Shown: in pieces, positions 1 to 8,520 of the stretch
Position numbering within the stretch: the stretch's first letter is position 1
How the letters are laid out: every line of letters starts with the position of its first letter
Source of the DNA: Acidobacteriota bacterium
Lineage (GTDB): Bacteria > Acidobacteriota > Blastocatellia > Chloracidobacteriales > Chloracidobacteriaceae
Length of the DNA: 64,000 bases
Assembly: GCA_016208495.1 (NCBI GenBank)
Contig: JACQXX010000070.1
Coordinates: 248,001-312,000 of the forward strand
Direction: 5' to 3'
Position numbers and translations under genes: made by a program
The notes under the pieces: model-generated
What the model saw: only the letters and a program-made list of their open reading frames with translations
Told to the model about the DNA's origin: nothing
The model's database searches: none

Positions 1-303
1 CCGCCGTCGGTGGAGTTCTTCTTCTGCCTGAAGCCCATAGTCATTTTCACTGCGAATCTCAACTGCCAGAACTGGTGCCTGAGGAAAAAAATCTTTATCC
101 GTTCGGGGGCCGATGTAATAAGCAACATCCGGGCTCAGATGTTTTCGGTGTGGCAGGTGAACAAAAAACGCCGCGTTTCCAGGAACCGCGATTCCAAGTT
201 TATTGGTTCGAGCAAAAACCCGCAGGCTGGCGAAAATTTCTCCGCTGACCTGACTGGTCAAGGCTGGTTTCGCTGGTTTGAGTAGCAAATCTCCGAACAT
301 CAT
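1..303 (-). CDS. Uma2-family (DUF820) endonuclease-like protein, partial, runs off the left edge
   Basis: The minus strand is open from an ATG at 303 to the window edge, about 101 codons, starting MMFGDLLLKP. The reading contains LSPDVAYYIGPRTD followed by APVLAVEIRSEND. This is the arrangement seen in Uma2/DUF820 proteins of the PD-(D/E)xK nuclease fold, where the PDV and xVEIxSxxD acidic residues lie in the active-site core. The C-terminal third lies outside the window. A second ATG at 300 and a GTG at 312 are alternative starts. Uma2 proteins occur in many copies in Cyanobacteria and Acidobacteria and their cellular role is not settled. A second, frameshifted family member lies at 19180-19763. 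Confidence 0.7.
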   Translation of the reverse strand, partial: MMFGDLLLKPAKPALTSQVSGEIFASLRVFARTNKLGIAVPGNAAFFVHLPHRKHLSPDVAYYIGPRTDKDFFPQAPVLAVEIRSENDYGLQAEEELHRRR

Positions 304-327
304 ATGCGTCACGGAATGAAGAATAAA

Positions 328-750
328 GTTAGTGGTTAGTGGTTAGGGACTGTAAAAAATCAACTTCCCGTTTTCGTTTGGGAATCAGGCATTTGGATTG
401 AGCATCCTGAAAGGCTGCAGTTCGAATAGCCGGTGGTTGCTCAGCTACAGGGAGCTACCACCGGGAAACGGCTCGTTCGCCCAATCCCTCCCCGCTTCGC
501 CCGCGCCCCGTGGGGCGCGGGCAAAGCGGGGAGGAACAAAGGGGTGGCCCTTGTGGGTCCGGTGGTAGGCCCAAAGCGGCCAACCGACCGGCTATCCGAA
601 CGGCAACGCTTCGCGGTGCACAACCAAAAACCTGAACGTAAAAGGGTGACCACGCTCCCAGGAACTTATTTTTTAACGATCCCTTAGTGGTTAGAAATCA
701 ATATTTTCGAAGAAGAACCAGGAACCAAGAGCTAACCACTAATCACTCAC
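328..750. repeat. TTAGTGG heptad hairpin repeat, interrupted by a MITE
   Basis: Left-arm heptads TTAGTGG lie at 328-345 and resume at 684-694 after the inserted element 346-683. A core AAATCAATATTTTCGAAGAA follows at 695-714. The reverse-complement arm CTAACCACTAATCACTCAC is at 732-750. Without the insertion the arms would fold into a hairpin. The same plan with other units recurs across the window. Confidence 0.75.
346..683 (+). mobile_element. MITE-like element family 1, copy A
   Basis: This non-coding element of 338 bp begins GGGACTGTAAAAAAT and ends ATTTTTTAACGATCCC, an imperfect terminal inverted repeat. TTA flanks it at 343-345 and 684-686, a probable 3-bp target duplication. Internal inverted repeats (a CCCCGCTTCGCCCG hairpin, and matching GGTGGTTGC/CCGGTGGTAG arms) suggest extensive folding. 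Copies B (36056-36198) and C (47806-48135) share both ends. No transposase is encoded, so it would have to be moved in trans. The short TNA duplication suggests an IS5-like enzyme, which is inference. Confidence 0.75.
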
Positions 751-765
751 TAGTTTCTTCATTCC

Positions 766-1719
766 TCAGAGGACAGCCAGTGAACGTTGGACACCAATGT
801 GCTGAAAATAGGCTCGGGCCCGGTTGGCGTCAGAGTTGATCTGAATGCGGAGTTCATCCAGCCCATTAAATCGTTTTTCATCGCGAAGCCGGTGCAGAAA
901 ACGCGTTCTCAGGTTTCGTCCATACAGGTCGCCCTCAAAATTCAAAATATGGGTTTCAACCACCCGATCAATACCCCCGACCGTGGGGCGAACTCCAATA
1001 TTGGTGACACTTTGTCGCCAGACTCCATCAATCAAACTAGCGGTCACATACACACCATCCGCCGGAATGACCCGATTGACAATATTAAGGTTGGCGGTTG
1101 GAAAAGAAAGGGTTCGACCCAATTTGCGACCTTCGACGACTTTGCCCTCGATGCCATATGGCCGACCGAGCATCCGGCGCGCCAGATTGACCCGGCCAGC
1201 GCGAATGAGCCGCCGGATCATAGTTGAACTGATGCGGCGATTGCGCAACAACACTTCTTCAGCCTCAGCCGCGACAAAGCCAAATTCCCCAGCCATCTGC
1301 CGCAACAGGTCAATTCGACCTTCTCGGCCCCGTCCAAAAGCAAAGCCTTTTCCAAGGTAGACTTCCTGGGCTTTGCACTTTTCCCAGAGGTGTTTTTGGA
1401 TAAACTCGCGAGCGGTAATGGTTGAAAATTCGGGAGTAAACTGAACAATAACAACTTGTTGGATGCCAAGAATTCCCATACCTTCGATGCGCTGTTGCAA
1501 GGTTTGTAGCAACGGCGGGGCTGTTTCTGGGTGCAAAACAGCCCGGGGATGCGGATCAAAGGTAATCACGGTGGGTACACAGCCGAGGTCCGCCCCGCGT
1601 TGGGCCAGGATCTTCATAATGGATTGATGGCCAAGGTGGAGCCCATCAAAAACTCCAAGCGTGAGCACCGTTGGAGTGGAAATCTCATCAATGGCATCAA
1701 GGCCATGCAAAATTCGCAT
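766..1719 (-). CDS. ribF: Bifunctional riboflavin kinase / FAD synthetase
   Basis: This cytoplasmic enzyme phosphorylates riboflavin to FMN and adenylates FMN to FAD. The N-terminal nucleotidyltransferase half shows LGVFDGLHLGHQ near residues 21-32 (the GxFDGxHxGH signature) and ISSTMIRRLI near 164-173 (the ISSTxIR signature). The C-terminal kinase half starts at about residue 185 with GRPYGIEGKVVEG, and GRTLSFPTANL carries the PTAN motif. At 317 aa it matches the usual bacterial RibF length. It lies 39 bp downstream of the MBL hydrolase gene on the same strand. Repeats lie just beyond its stop. Confidence 0.96.
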   Translation of the reverse strand: MRILHGLDAIDEISTPTVLTLGVFDGLHLGHQSIMKILAQRGADLGCVPTVITFDPHPRAVLHPETAPPLLQTLQQRIEGMGILGIQQVVIVQFTPEFSTITAREFIQKHLWEKCKAQEVYLGKGFAFGRGREGRIDLLRQMAGEFGFVAAEAEEVLLRNRRISSTMIRRLIRAGRVNLARRMLGRPYGIEGKVVEGRKLGRTLSFPTANLNIVNRVIPADGVYVTASLIDGVWRQSVTNIGVRPTVGGIDRVVETHILNFEGDLYGRNLRTRFLHRLRDEKRFNGLDELRIQINSDANRARAYFQHIGVQRSLAVL

Positions 1720-1758
1720 AAATGGTGAGGCAGATATTTTCTCTGCTGATCAAGGATT

Positions 1759-2517
1759 TCACGCCTCGACTGTCACTCGTAACCCGTCATAGGCTAACTC
1801 CACCCCTGACGGGAGCTGCGCTGAAGCACGGGCGTGATTCATTTTATGAGAGATATGCGTGAGCAACGCACGTTGTGGTTTGAGCAGCGCAATATACCGT
1901 AGAGTTTCTTCCAAATGTAAGTGGGTTGGGTGTGGTTCGTACCGTAAACAATCCAAAATCAGCACTTCAAGACCTCGGAGTTGATCAAGCGCCGGTTCCG
2001 GAATCACATTGCAATCTGTCACATAGGCCAGATTTCCAAACCGAAAGCCCAGGACTGGAAGTTTACCGTGGAGAACTTCGATGGGGGTGATTTCAAGGCC
2101 AAACAGGGTAAAGGGACCCCCAATCGTATGGGGCACGATCAGCGGGATGCCCGGTCGAGGCTCGCGTGGAAACGCATAGCTGAAAACGCGTCTCAGTCCC
2201 GCCCAGGCAATTTCATTGGCAAAAAAGGGAATTGGCCCCTGTTTGTGGTTCAGTGGACGGATATCGTCCAGGCCGAAAACATGGTCCGCGTGGCAATGAG
2301 TGATCAGCACTGCATCCAGTGATTTGAGCCCAACCCGGAGCGCTTGCTGACGGAAATCAGTTGACGTGTCAATCACAATTCTGCGATCCCCGTGTTCAAT
2401 CAACAACGAGACCCGAAGGCGGTTGTCACGCGGATCAGTTGACAGGCAGGTCTCACAGGTGCATCCAATCGCTGGTACACCTGTTGACGTGCCGGTTCCT
2501 AAAAAGGTGACGTGCAT
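1759..2517 (-). CDS. MBL-fold metallo-hydrolase, PhnP-like
   Basis: This 252-aa beta-lactamase-fold hydrolase carries the metal-binding motif HCHADH at residues 74-79, preceded by IDTSTDF. Further ligand regions are YVTDCN near 165-170 and LTHISHKMNH near the C-terminus. A CTCETC cysteine pair near residues 20-25 is characteristic of the PhnP/LipB-adjacent subgroup, which binds extra zinc and cleaves cyclic phosphodiesters such as 5-phosphoribosyl 1,2-cyclic phosphate. No phosphonate genes are nearby, so the physiological substrate is unknown. The start at 2517 leads directly into the conserved first strand MHVTFLGTGTSTGVP. Confidence 0.9.
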   Translation of the reverse strand: MHVTFLGTGTSTGVPAIGCTCETCLSTDPRDNRLRVSLLIEHGDRRIVIDTSTDFRQQALRVGLKSLDAVLITHCHADHVFGLDDIRPLNHKQGPIPFFANEIAWAGLRRVFSYAFPREPRPGIPLIVPHTIGGPFTLFGLEITPIEVLHGKLPVLGFRFGNLAYVTDCNVIPEPALDQLRGLEVLILDCLRYEPHPTHLHLEETLRYIALLKPQRALLTHISHKMNHARASAQLPSGVELAYDGLRVTVEA

Positions 2518-2525
2518 AGCTTTTT

Positions 2526-2707
2526 GAATGAAGAATTGAGAATGCCATTAAACCATTGTATCAACTTGAGTTGCGATGTCTTTCAACTTACCCTTGTTCT
2601 TGCTCGAACCCCTGGATGCGTGGCTGGAATCTGATGACTAACTTTGGGTTACAGATTTTTTCTTGGTGACTTTTTAACCTGGTTTCTTCATTCTTCATTC
2701 TTCATTG
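2526..2707. repeat. GAATGAA heptad hairpin repeat
   Basis: The left arm GAATGAAGAATTGAGAATG is at 2526-2544 and the complementary arm of TTCATTC units at 2684-2707, about 140 bp apart. The right arm supplies the stop codon of the DUF1844 gene (TCA at 2702-2704, read as TGA on the minus strand). Confidence 0.7.
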
Positions 2708-3172
2708 CAGAGGTTCTCCCGTCATGGCGGCAAAGCGATCTTTCAGGTTGTGCAACACCTCATTGAGAACTTGAGACTCTTCGCGCGCCAGGTTATTTCG
2801 GGTCTTGATGGTGAGCATGTCGAGCACCTGAATCAGGTGATGAGCGGTGCCAAGGTCAACTTCAACCGGGCCATAGCCGGGATTGACCATCCCTAAACAC
2901 ATCATGGCCTGGCCGGCCAAACTCAAGATAAAGTCAGAGAATCTGGGGTCTTCAACGGGCTCTATTTCATCAAACCCAGGAGAAACTGTTGAACGTGCAG
3001 TGGATGGGACAGGAGGGGTGATTGATTGAGTTGGCGCATCTGTTGAAATTGAAGTTGTCTGAGTCGCCCCAACTTCAGATTCTGGAGCTTCTTGTACTTC
3101 CCGAGGTGTGCCGTCTGAATTAAATAAGCGGCGGTCACTGACTCGAAATGAGGGTTTCTTTTCCTCGCCCAT
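2702..3172 (-). CDS. DUF1844 domain-containing protein
   Basis: This 156-aa cytoplasmic protein of unknown function is read from an internal start at 3172 (MGEEKKPSFRVSD). Upstream codons remain open but encode non-conserved, low-quality sequence. The N-terminus RVSDRRLF and the C-terminal part FILSLAGQAMMCLG followed by DLGTAHHLIQVLDML and KTRNNL match the DUF1844 pattern common in Acidobacteria and Deltaproteobacteria. The middle (about residues 30-70) is Thr/Pro/Ser-rich and probably disordered. The stop codon lies inside a GAATGAA heptad tract, so the last residues may have been altered by repeat insertion. Confidence 0.85.
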   Translation of the reverse strand: MGEEKKPSFRVSDRRLFNSDGTPREVQEAPESEVGATQTTSISTDAPTQSITPPVPSTARSTVSPGFDEIEPVEDPRFSDFILSLAGQAMMCLGMVNPGYGPVEVDLGTAHHLIQVLDMLTIKTRNNLAREESQVLNEVLHNLKDRFAAMTGEPLQ

Positions 3173-3336
3173 AAACACGGATCCTCCAAAAAAGGGACAA
3201 AAATGACAAGATGATAAGGTAACAAAAAGACAGGATGACCAGGGGCAATCTGAAAGAATCGCAAGAGAATAGAATGATAACCCCCAGTTCATTCTTCACT
3301 CTCACGCTTCATTTCACAAAATTCCCTAAATACTCA

Positions 3337-4836
3337 TTAACTATCACCTTCCAGGTTGGGTTGACGCGAACGCCCCACACGCGGGCTACGGCGTTTCCGA
3401 CGGAGTTCGACCAGATCAGTTTCCAAATCACGCACATCCCGTACGGAATCTTCCATTTGCGTGTAAATAATATCAATTTTCTTCATTGCAAAAACAATTA
3501 TTTCAGTTACTTGCCGGAGTGAAGCCACCATGGCTTTGTGAACAGCCAGGACATCCTGATTTTCCTCTGTTTCGTTCCCGGCTTGTTCGAAAAATTGCTT
3601 GAGTTCTTCGCGATGAAATTCAAGTTCGCTTCGCATCCGCTCACGTTCAACCCGCAGGCTGAGCAATGCCCGGTGCGTCCGCTCCAGTTCGATATTTAAA
3701 TTTGTGGCGGATTGGCCATAGGTCGAAACGCTTTTTTTAATCACTTCCAGGGTGGCCAGCAAGCGATCCTGTTCAGCCTGATTCGCCGCTGGTTCAAAAA
3801 AGTGAGAGGGAATTGGGTTTGCTGTTCCCAACAATGCATCAATTGGCGGCATGTCGGGCAGGGTTGGTGCGGCTTCGGGTTCAAGCAATGATTCCACTGG
3901 CGGCAGGTGGGCGGAAATCGGGCCGGCTGGGGGCGGATACGATGATCCAAGGTTGGAAGCCAGTGGTGGATGCGAGGGGGAGGTGGTGGTCGCTGGACGG
4001 GCAGGTGGGGTCACCCCTTGAGCCGGTGATTGGGTATTCATGAGTGCCCGGAAGGTGCAGAGCTTGATGTGCTCTGCCGCCTCCAGCGACACACTGGACG
4101 CAACCGATATTTCCTGGGCGGATGCCATCACCAGATCGTTGAGGCGGGTAATCCCAGCCGCATGGATCTTTTGAATATCAGCCGGACTGACATCTTTGTA
4201 GTAAGGTAACATCTCTGAGATCAGATAGTTACTGGCTGTTCGAAACCGTTCTTTGACTTCACTCCCTTGTTGTGATTGCAGGGTTTGGGGTTCCTGGCCA
4301 AGGCTTTGCTGAATGAGTCGGGTTAATTCAGTAAAATCACGGTTTAAATTTTTGGCGTCGCGTTCGGTCAGTGTTTTGCGTTTGCCTTGCTGGATATCAG
4401 TCAGTGGTCGTTCAATCGCCTTCAAGACGTCATAAATATCGTGGTATTTGATGGTATCCGCGGCATTGATCAATGGTTTTAAGGAACCGGTGCAGGCATC
4501 AATGGTGCCCCGAATCGTGGACATTAGACTGGGATTGGCGGCGGCTTGAGGGACGATCTCGGTTAATTGACGAATGGCATAGCCCACCGGCTCCAAAAAT
4601 TGAAGCACGATATTGCTAAACATTTCTTTCAGTTCAGCATCGGTTTGACGATCATGAGCCAGCCGTTCTTGAGGCGTGACCGCGGCATAAGCCCCCGATG
4701 GAGACATCAATCCGTCAATGGCGGCTGAAATATCCTCATCTCCAAGTTCCGCCAGTTTTGAAGCCAATTCCCCGGCGAGCGTCCGCTTCCGCTTGGGTTG
4801 TTCTTCTACGGGAAATCGATTTTCTGGTTCGGGCAT
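3337..4836 (-). CDS. Hypothetical coiled-coil protein with an HHH-like (DUF4332-type) segment
   Basis: Read from ATG 4836, which has an AAGGAGCC ribosome-binding site just upstream, this gives 499 aa starting MPEPENRFPVEEQ. The N-terminal 190 residues are helical. Residues about 205-260 (ISEMLPYYKDVSPADIQKIHAAGI, then LNDLVMASAQEI) resemble a helix-hairpin-helix of the DUF4332 type. A Pro-rich linker spans about 265-350. The last 140 residues form a strongly predicted coiled coil (LERTHRALLSLRVERERMRS) ending in a basic tail, RRKRRSPRVGRSR. There is no signal peptide. Function is unknown; a structural or nucleoid-associated role is only a guess. Confidence 0.75.
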   Translation of the reverse strand: MPEPENRFPVEEQPKRKRTLAGELASKLAELGDEDISAAIDGLMSPSGAYAAVTPQERLAHDRQTDAELKEMFSNIVLQFLEPVGYAIRQLTEIVPQAAANPSLMSTIRGTIDACTGSLKPLINAADTIKYHDIYDVLKAIERPLTDIQQGKRKTLTERDAKNLNRDFTELTRLIQQSLGQEPQTLQSQQGSEVKERFRTASNYLISEMLPYYKDVSPADIQKIHAAGITRLNDLVMASAQEISVASSVSLEAAEHIKLCTFRALMNTQSPAQGVTPPARPATTTSPSHPPLASNLGSSYPPPAGPISAHLPPVESLLEPEAAPTLPDMPPIDALLGTANPIPSHFFEPAANQAEQDRLLATLEVIKKSVSTYGQSATNLNIELERTHRALLSLRVERERMRSELEFHREELKQFFEQAGNETEENQDVLAVHKAMVASLRQVTEIIVFAMKKIDIIYTQMEDSVRDVRDLETDLVELRRKRRSPRVGRSRQPNLEGDS

Positions 4837-4862
4837 ACAAAAGGCTCCTTGGGATAGCTGAC

Positions 4863-4916
4863 CGTGAGCGAGTGAGGGAGTGAAAGAGTGACGTGGTGAA
4901 GGAGTGAAAGAATGAA
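4863..4916. repeat. Degenerate GAGTGAA heptad tract
   Basis: Imperfect direct copies (GAGTGAG, GGAGTGAA, GAGTGAC, GGAGTGAAAGAATGAAG) lie between lpxD and the coiled-coil gene. A partial complementary tract with TTCGCTA units is at about 4980-5002, running into the lpxD stop. It is less regular than the other heptad hairpins in the window. Confidence 0.4.
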
Positions 4917-4982
4917 GTCGTTGAGTCTTGATTCGCCTCAATGTCCCGTCATCCTTTGAAATCCTGTGATTTTTCTCTTTCG

Positions 4983-6038
4983 CTATTTCGCTCGTTCGCT
5001 ACTTTCACCTGATTGAATCTGATTTTCCAATGCGGCAACGCGTTCCTGGAGTTGATGAAGTTGTTTGAGCAGATCGGGTAGTTTGGAGAAAACAGCAGAT
5101 GCTCTCAGCCATTGACGATTGTCAATGGCTGGATAGCCGGAGACGCGTTTTCCAGCTTCCACCGAGTTCGGGATACCGCTTTGGGCGGTCGCCAGCACGC
5201 CGTCGCCAATTGTGAGGTGGCCGGCGACCCCAACCTGGCCAGCCAGCGTGACCCGATTTCCAACCGTCGTACTGCCTGCCAGGCCCACCTGGGCACACAG
5301 CAGCGTGTCTTCACCAACGGTGGAACCGTGGCCGATTTGGACCAGATTGTCAATCTTGGCACCCCGTCGAATCCGGGTTTCGCCGATGCTGGCCCGGTCA
5401 ATTTGAGTGCCGGCACCAATTTCAACGTCGGCTTCCAGCACAACCAGGCCGGATTGAACAATTTTATACCAGCTTCCATCTGGCTGGCGGGCATATCCAA
5501 AACCATCACTCCCAAGCGTGACCTGATTTTGCAACCGGCAGCGAGGACCGATTTCAACAAATTCCCGGACGACGCAGTTGGAGTGGAGATAGCTCTCGTC
5601 TCCGATTTTGACACCAGGGTAAATGGTGCAATTTGGATGGATCGTAACCCGGTCGCCAATGAGGGCGTGCTCTCCAATCACCACATAGGCACCGACTCGG
5701 ACATCCTGTCCAATCCGTGCGGTTGCGGCAATCACGGCGGTTGGGTGAATACCAGGTTCCAGATCAGGTGGTTGGTAAAACAAACTGAGGACCTGGGCAA
5801 ACGCCAGGTAGGCATCAGGTGCCCGGAGGATAGGTTTGGGCCAGGTTACTGAAGCTGTTTGGTTTAGAATCAAAGCCGCGGCACGAGTGGTTTGCAATTT
5901 TGGAGTGTACCGTGGATTGGCAAGAAAGGCTAAATCCGTTGGTCCAGCTTCATCTAACCCGGCCACACCCGTGATTTCACACTCCGTATCGCCTTCAATT
6001 GTGTAGTTGAGTCGGGATGCAATTTCAGAAAGCTTCAT
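4983..6038 (-). CDS. lpxD: UDP-3-O-(3-hydroxyacyl)glucosamine N-acyltransferase
   Basis: This third enzyme of lipid A synthesis transfers a 3-hydroxyacyl chain from ACP to the 2-amino group of UDP-3-O-acylglucosamine. From ATG 6038 the product is 351 aa and begins [16 protein letters not shown], the typical N-terminal uridine-binding domain. Residues from about 110 onward are left-handed beta-helix hexapeptide repeats ([20 protein letters not shown]). [12 protein letters not shown] contains the catalytic histidine. A C-terminal helix ([19 protein letters not shown]) matches the trimerising tail. An upstream in-frame start at 6122 would add 28 non-conserved residues. The gene implies an LPS-bearing outer membrane. 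Confidence 0.95.
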   Translation of the reverse strand: MKLSEIASRLNYTIEGDTECEITGVAGLDEAGPTDLAFLANPRYTPKLQTTRAAALILNQTASVTWPKPILRAPDAYLAFAQVLSLFYQPPDLEPGIHPTAVIAATARIGQDVRVGAYVVIGEHALIGDRVTIHPNCTIYPGVKIGDESYLHSNCVVREFVEIGPRCRLQNQVTLGSDGFGYARQPDGSWYKIVQSGLVVLEADVEIGAGTQIDRASIGETRIRRGAKIDNLVQIGHGSTVGEDTLLCAQVGLAGSTTVGNRVTLAGQVGVAGHLTIGDGVLATAQSGIPNSVEAGKRVSGYPAIDNRQWLRASAVFSKLPDLLKQLHQLQERVAALENQIQSGESSERAK

Positions 6039-6173
6039 AAAAAACAGCGGCACTTTGAACCTGAACCAGCCCTTGAAAAAACTGACGAATGGTTCAGGTT
6101 GAGCCAAGTGCCGTAAAATCAACCAAAAACAATGAAATCGAAGGAGAGATTGTGGCTGGTGCTTCGTGAATCA

Positions 6174-6240
6174 GTGCCTGGTGCCTGGTACTTGGTGCTT
6201 TGGAACCAATACCTTCCAAGAACCAGGCACCAGGCACCAT
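6174..6240. repeat. GTGCCTG heptad hairpin repeat
   Basis: Left-arm units (GTGCCTG, GTGCCTG, GTACTTG) lie at 6174-6196, the core AACCAATACCTTCCAAGAA at 6204-6222, and the right arm CCAGGCACCAGGCACCATG at 6223-6241. The arms are close to perfect complements. It is a compact example, 10 bp downstream of the GDH-like stop codon. Confidence 0.75.
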
Positions 6241-6250
6241 GTCCTATTCC

Positions 6251-7555
6251 TTAGGCGTAAATCCCACGCAACGTCAGGTCACGGGCCATGCGTTCAAGAC
6301 CCAGCATATAGGCACCCATGCGCAAATTCACACCATGTTTTTCAGACATATTCACCACATGGTGGAAGGCCCCATTCACCATATCAGTCAGGCGTTCTTT
6401 AACGACATCTTTGCGCCAGGTGAAGCCCATTCGGTTTTGGACCCATTCAAAATAGCGAATGCCCGCGCCACCGCTTTCACCCAGAATGGCTGGAATCACA
6501 AACACCCCCCGGTAATCCAGGATTGGTTCAGCCATACCTGTCGTCGCGCCATAGGCAATTTCACACAGAATCCGGCATTTGGTTTTACGAGCCACTTCAG
6601 CCGTGATCTGTTGTTGGCGGAAGGCTGGGACCAGCACGTCGCAATCCATGGTGAGCAATTCTTCGTCGTTGATGGCATCACCTTCTGGATATCCTTCGAG
6701 CGTTCCTTTCTGGCCAAAATAATAGAGCACATCTGGGATATTGAGGCCATTGGGGTTATAGACACCGCCGCCCAAATCAGCAATTCCAGTAATGACATAG
6801 CCGGCTTCATACAGGAACTGGGCGGCTGATCCACCGCGCCGACCAGCCCCCTGGATATTGACGCGGGTTTTGTCAGGCGACATTCCCAGCTTTTTGGCTG
6901 ACTCGTTGATCATACAGGTGGCCCCATAGCCAATGGCTTCACGTGAAAAGTGGGAGCCTCCCATTTCAAAGGGTTTGCCAGTCACAATTGACCGCACGGT
7001 ATGGCGGGCGTGCATCGAGTAGGTATCCATGATCCAGGCCATGACCTGCTGGTCAGTACTCAGGTCTGGCGCAAGGATATCGCGTTCCGTGCCAAGGATA
7101 TCAAGCATTTCAGAGATGTAGCGGCGAGTCATGCGTTCGAGTTCCGATTGGGATAATTCTTTCGGGTCACAGAGAATGCCTCCCATGGATCCGCCAAACG
7201 GGACATCCACCACCGCACAGGTATAGGTTGACCACAACGCCAGGGCGCGCATTTCGTCAAGGGTAATGTCTGGGCGATATCGCAGCCCACCCTGCATTGG
7301 ACCGCTGGCAATGTGGTGTTGGACACGATAGCTCTCAAAGACACGAATTTCACCGTTATCCATGTGAACTGGAAGGTTTACCACAAACTCGCGGCCTGGA
7401 AACCGCAGTAACTTTCGCAGGTTCTGATCCAGGTTCAGTTTTTCGGCGGCCATTTCAAAACGCCCAATGAGCGTTTCAGTCAGGCCCATTTCACCGATAA
7501 GAATTTGAGATCGTTCGTTGGTGGCTGAATGGGGGTTATTCAGGAGGTCAGACAT
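6251..7555 (-). CDS. Glu/Leu/Phe/Val dehydrogenase-family protein lacking catalytic lysines
   Basis: The 434-aa protein is full length for hexameric GDH and aligns throughout with its dimerisation and Rossmann domains. The key positions differ, however. The substrate lysine of GPxKGG is Gln88 (GPMQGGLRY). The lysine of MTWK is Thr112 (WSTYT). The catalytic lysine of GGAKGG is Met124 (GGSMGG). The NAD loop GxGNVG reads GAGRRGG, and AEGAN reads CEIAYG. The catalytic aspartate appears kept (APD, residue 164). It is therefore probably not an active dehydrogenase. A regulatory subunit like GdhA of the Thermus thermophilus GdhA/GdhB complex is one possibility. No catalytic partner gene is adjacent. 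Confidence 0.85.
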   Translation of the reverse strand: MSDLLNNPHSATNERSQILIGEMGLTETLIGRFEMAAEKLNLDQNLRKLLRFPGREFVVNLPVHMDNGEIRVFESYRVQHHIASGPMQGGLRYRPDITLDEMRALALWSTYTCAVVDVPFGGSMGGILCDPKELSQSELERMTRRYISEMLDILGTERDILAPDLSTDQQVMAWIMDTYSMHARHTVRSIVTGKPFEMGGSHFSREAIGYGATCMINESAKKLGMSPDKTRVNIQGAGRRGGSAAQFLYEAGYVITGIADLGGGVYNPNGLNIPDVLYYFGQKGTLEGYPEGDAINDEELLTMDCDVLVPAFRQQQITAEVARKTKCRILCEIAYGATTGMAEPILDYRGVFVIPAILGESGGAGIRYFEWVQNRMGFTWRKDVVKERLTDMVNGAFHHVVNMSEKHGVNLRMGAYMLGLERMARDLTLRGIYA

Positions 7556-7872
7556 AGGGCGTTCTATCCTCGAAAGTTCTGGCTATAAAAAAAGATGAAA
7601 AGGCATTGGCAGGCAAAGCGGAACCTACCAGTGAAGAATGGATGCGAACCCACTGGATGTGATTGGGGGTTCCACAAAGAACTGAGGACCATTGCAGGTG
7701 ATGATTTGCAGTACAAGATGAGCGATTGATGGTTCAGGGATGCCGATTTTTGCCCCACATCTCAGCCTGGGTCTCTCAAAAAACGACAGAGGTGCAACGG
7801 AAAGACAACGGACGAGAACAATAGCTTGAGTGTCTTCAACCAGACCGTTTTGAAGAATCTGGGAACGATTGG
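7556..7872. other. Gene-free stretch upstream of the GDH-like gene
   Basis: I see no convincing gene, RNA or repeat in these 317 bp. They must contain the promoter of the minus-strand GDH-like gene. A GAGG at about 12-16 bp before its ATG is a weak ribosome-binding site. Short open frames here lack coding character. Confidence 0.5.
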
Positions 7873-8327
7873 TTCATCCTATCTTCGGCGTGGAGACCCG
7901 GTCCTTGCTGGGCCGGGAGGAAACGCCGCTCCTGCTGTGTAAGAAATTGAAATGCAGGTGGGGGAATCGCTCCCACCCGCTCTGCTTGAGGGAAAACTAC
8001 CCTCAGTCATCTCCTCGCGGAGAGTTGTGCGTACCGGTCTGACTGTGACCGCCGACCGGATTCGACGTACTCTCGACCGGATTTGGGAAGGTTTGCCGTG
8101 ACCGGCACTGGCACTGACTCCCATGCCTGTTTAACCGGTCACCGTAGAGCAGCGGACTGAGGCGGCATCCGCAGGTACCTATATATTCTTCCCAATCGGT
8201 TCCCGTGATTTGCACGGGGGTCTGGTCAACTGGAGCTTGAACCGATCTCCCCACACCGACCATCCATCAGGATGGCGTCGTGGCGACACGACTCAAGCTC
8301 GGCCCTTGAGGGCCGAATCTGTTGACT
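7873..8327 (-). ncRNA. 455-bp structured repeat (putative non-coding RNA), copy 1
   Basis: Read on the minus strand the element begins AGTCAACAGATTCGGCCC and ends with a CGGCG...CGCCG hairpin followed by GGATGAA. Copy 2 (48302-48756, plus strand) has the same length and long identical stretches, including GGTTAAACAGGCATGGGAGT or its near match. Where the copies differ, paired arms change together: the hairpins at 7955-7979 and 7987-8005 have different sequences from their counterparts in copy 2 but are still complementary. Frames within it are not conserved as protein. It may be a transposon-associated RNA of the HEARO/omega type; no IscB-like gene is adjacent. Confidence 0.6.
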
Positions 8328-8402
8328 GATTGTGGGACTTCAATTAGGCAAGACTTTGTATCACATCAGTTAGTGTCAGGCAACACGAACAAAAGGGTGA
8401 TG

Positions 8403-8520
8403 AATGAAGAATTGAGAATGTCTTTAGTGATTCGTGGTTCGTGGTTCGTGGTTCGTAATCAATATCTTCAAAGAACCAGGAACCAGTCACCAAATATTTT
8501 CTCCATTCTGAATTCCTTCT
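8403..8520. repeat. Nested GAATGAA / TTCGTGG heptad repeat
   Basis: An outer left arm GAATGAAGAATTGAGAATG is at 8403-8420 and inner heptads TTCGTGG at 8431-8454. The core AATCAATATCTTCAAAGAA follows at 8458-8476, then CCAGGAACCAGTCACC and an imperfect outer right arm (CCATTCTGAATTCCTTC) to 8520. Confidence 0.6.

Noticed and set aside
433-687. 84-aa and antisense 70-aa frames inside MITE copy A
   Set aside because: They lie within a palindromic element, and copies B and C do not preserve them.
7873-8327. Group II intron
   Set aside because: I see no domain V consensus, no GTGYG start and no reverse transcriptase frame.
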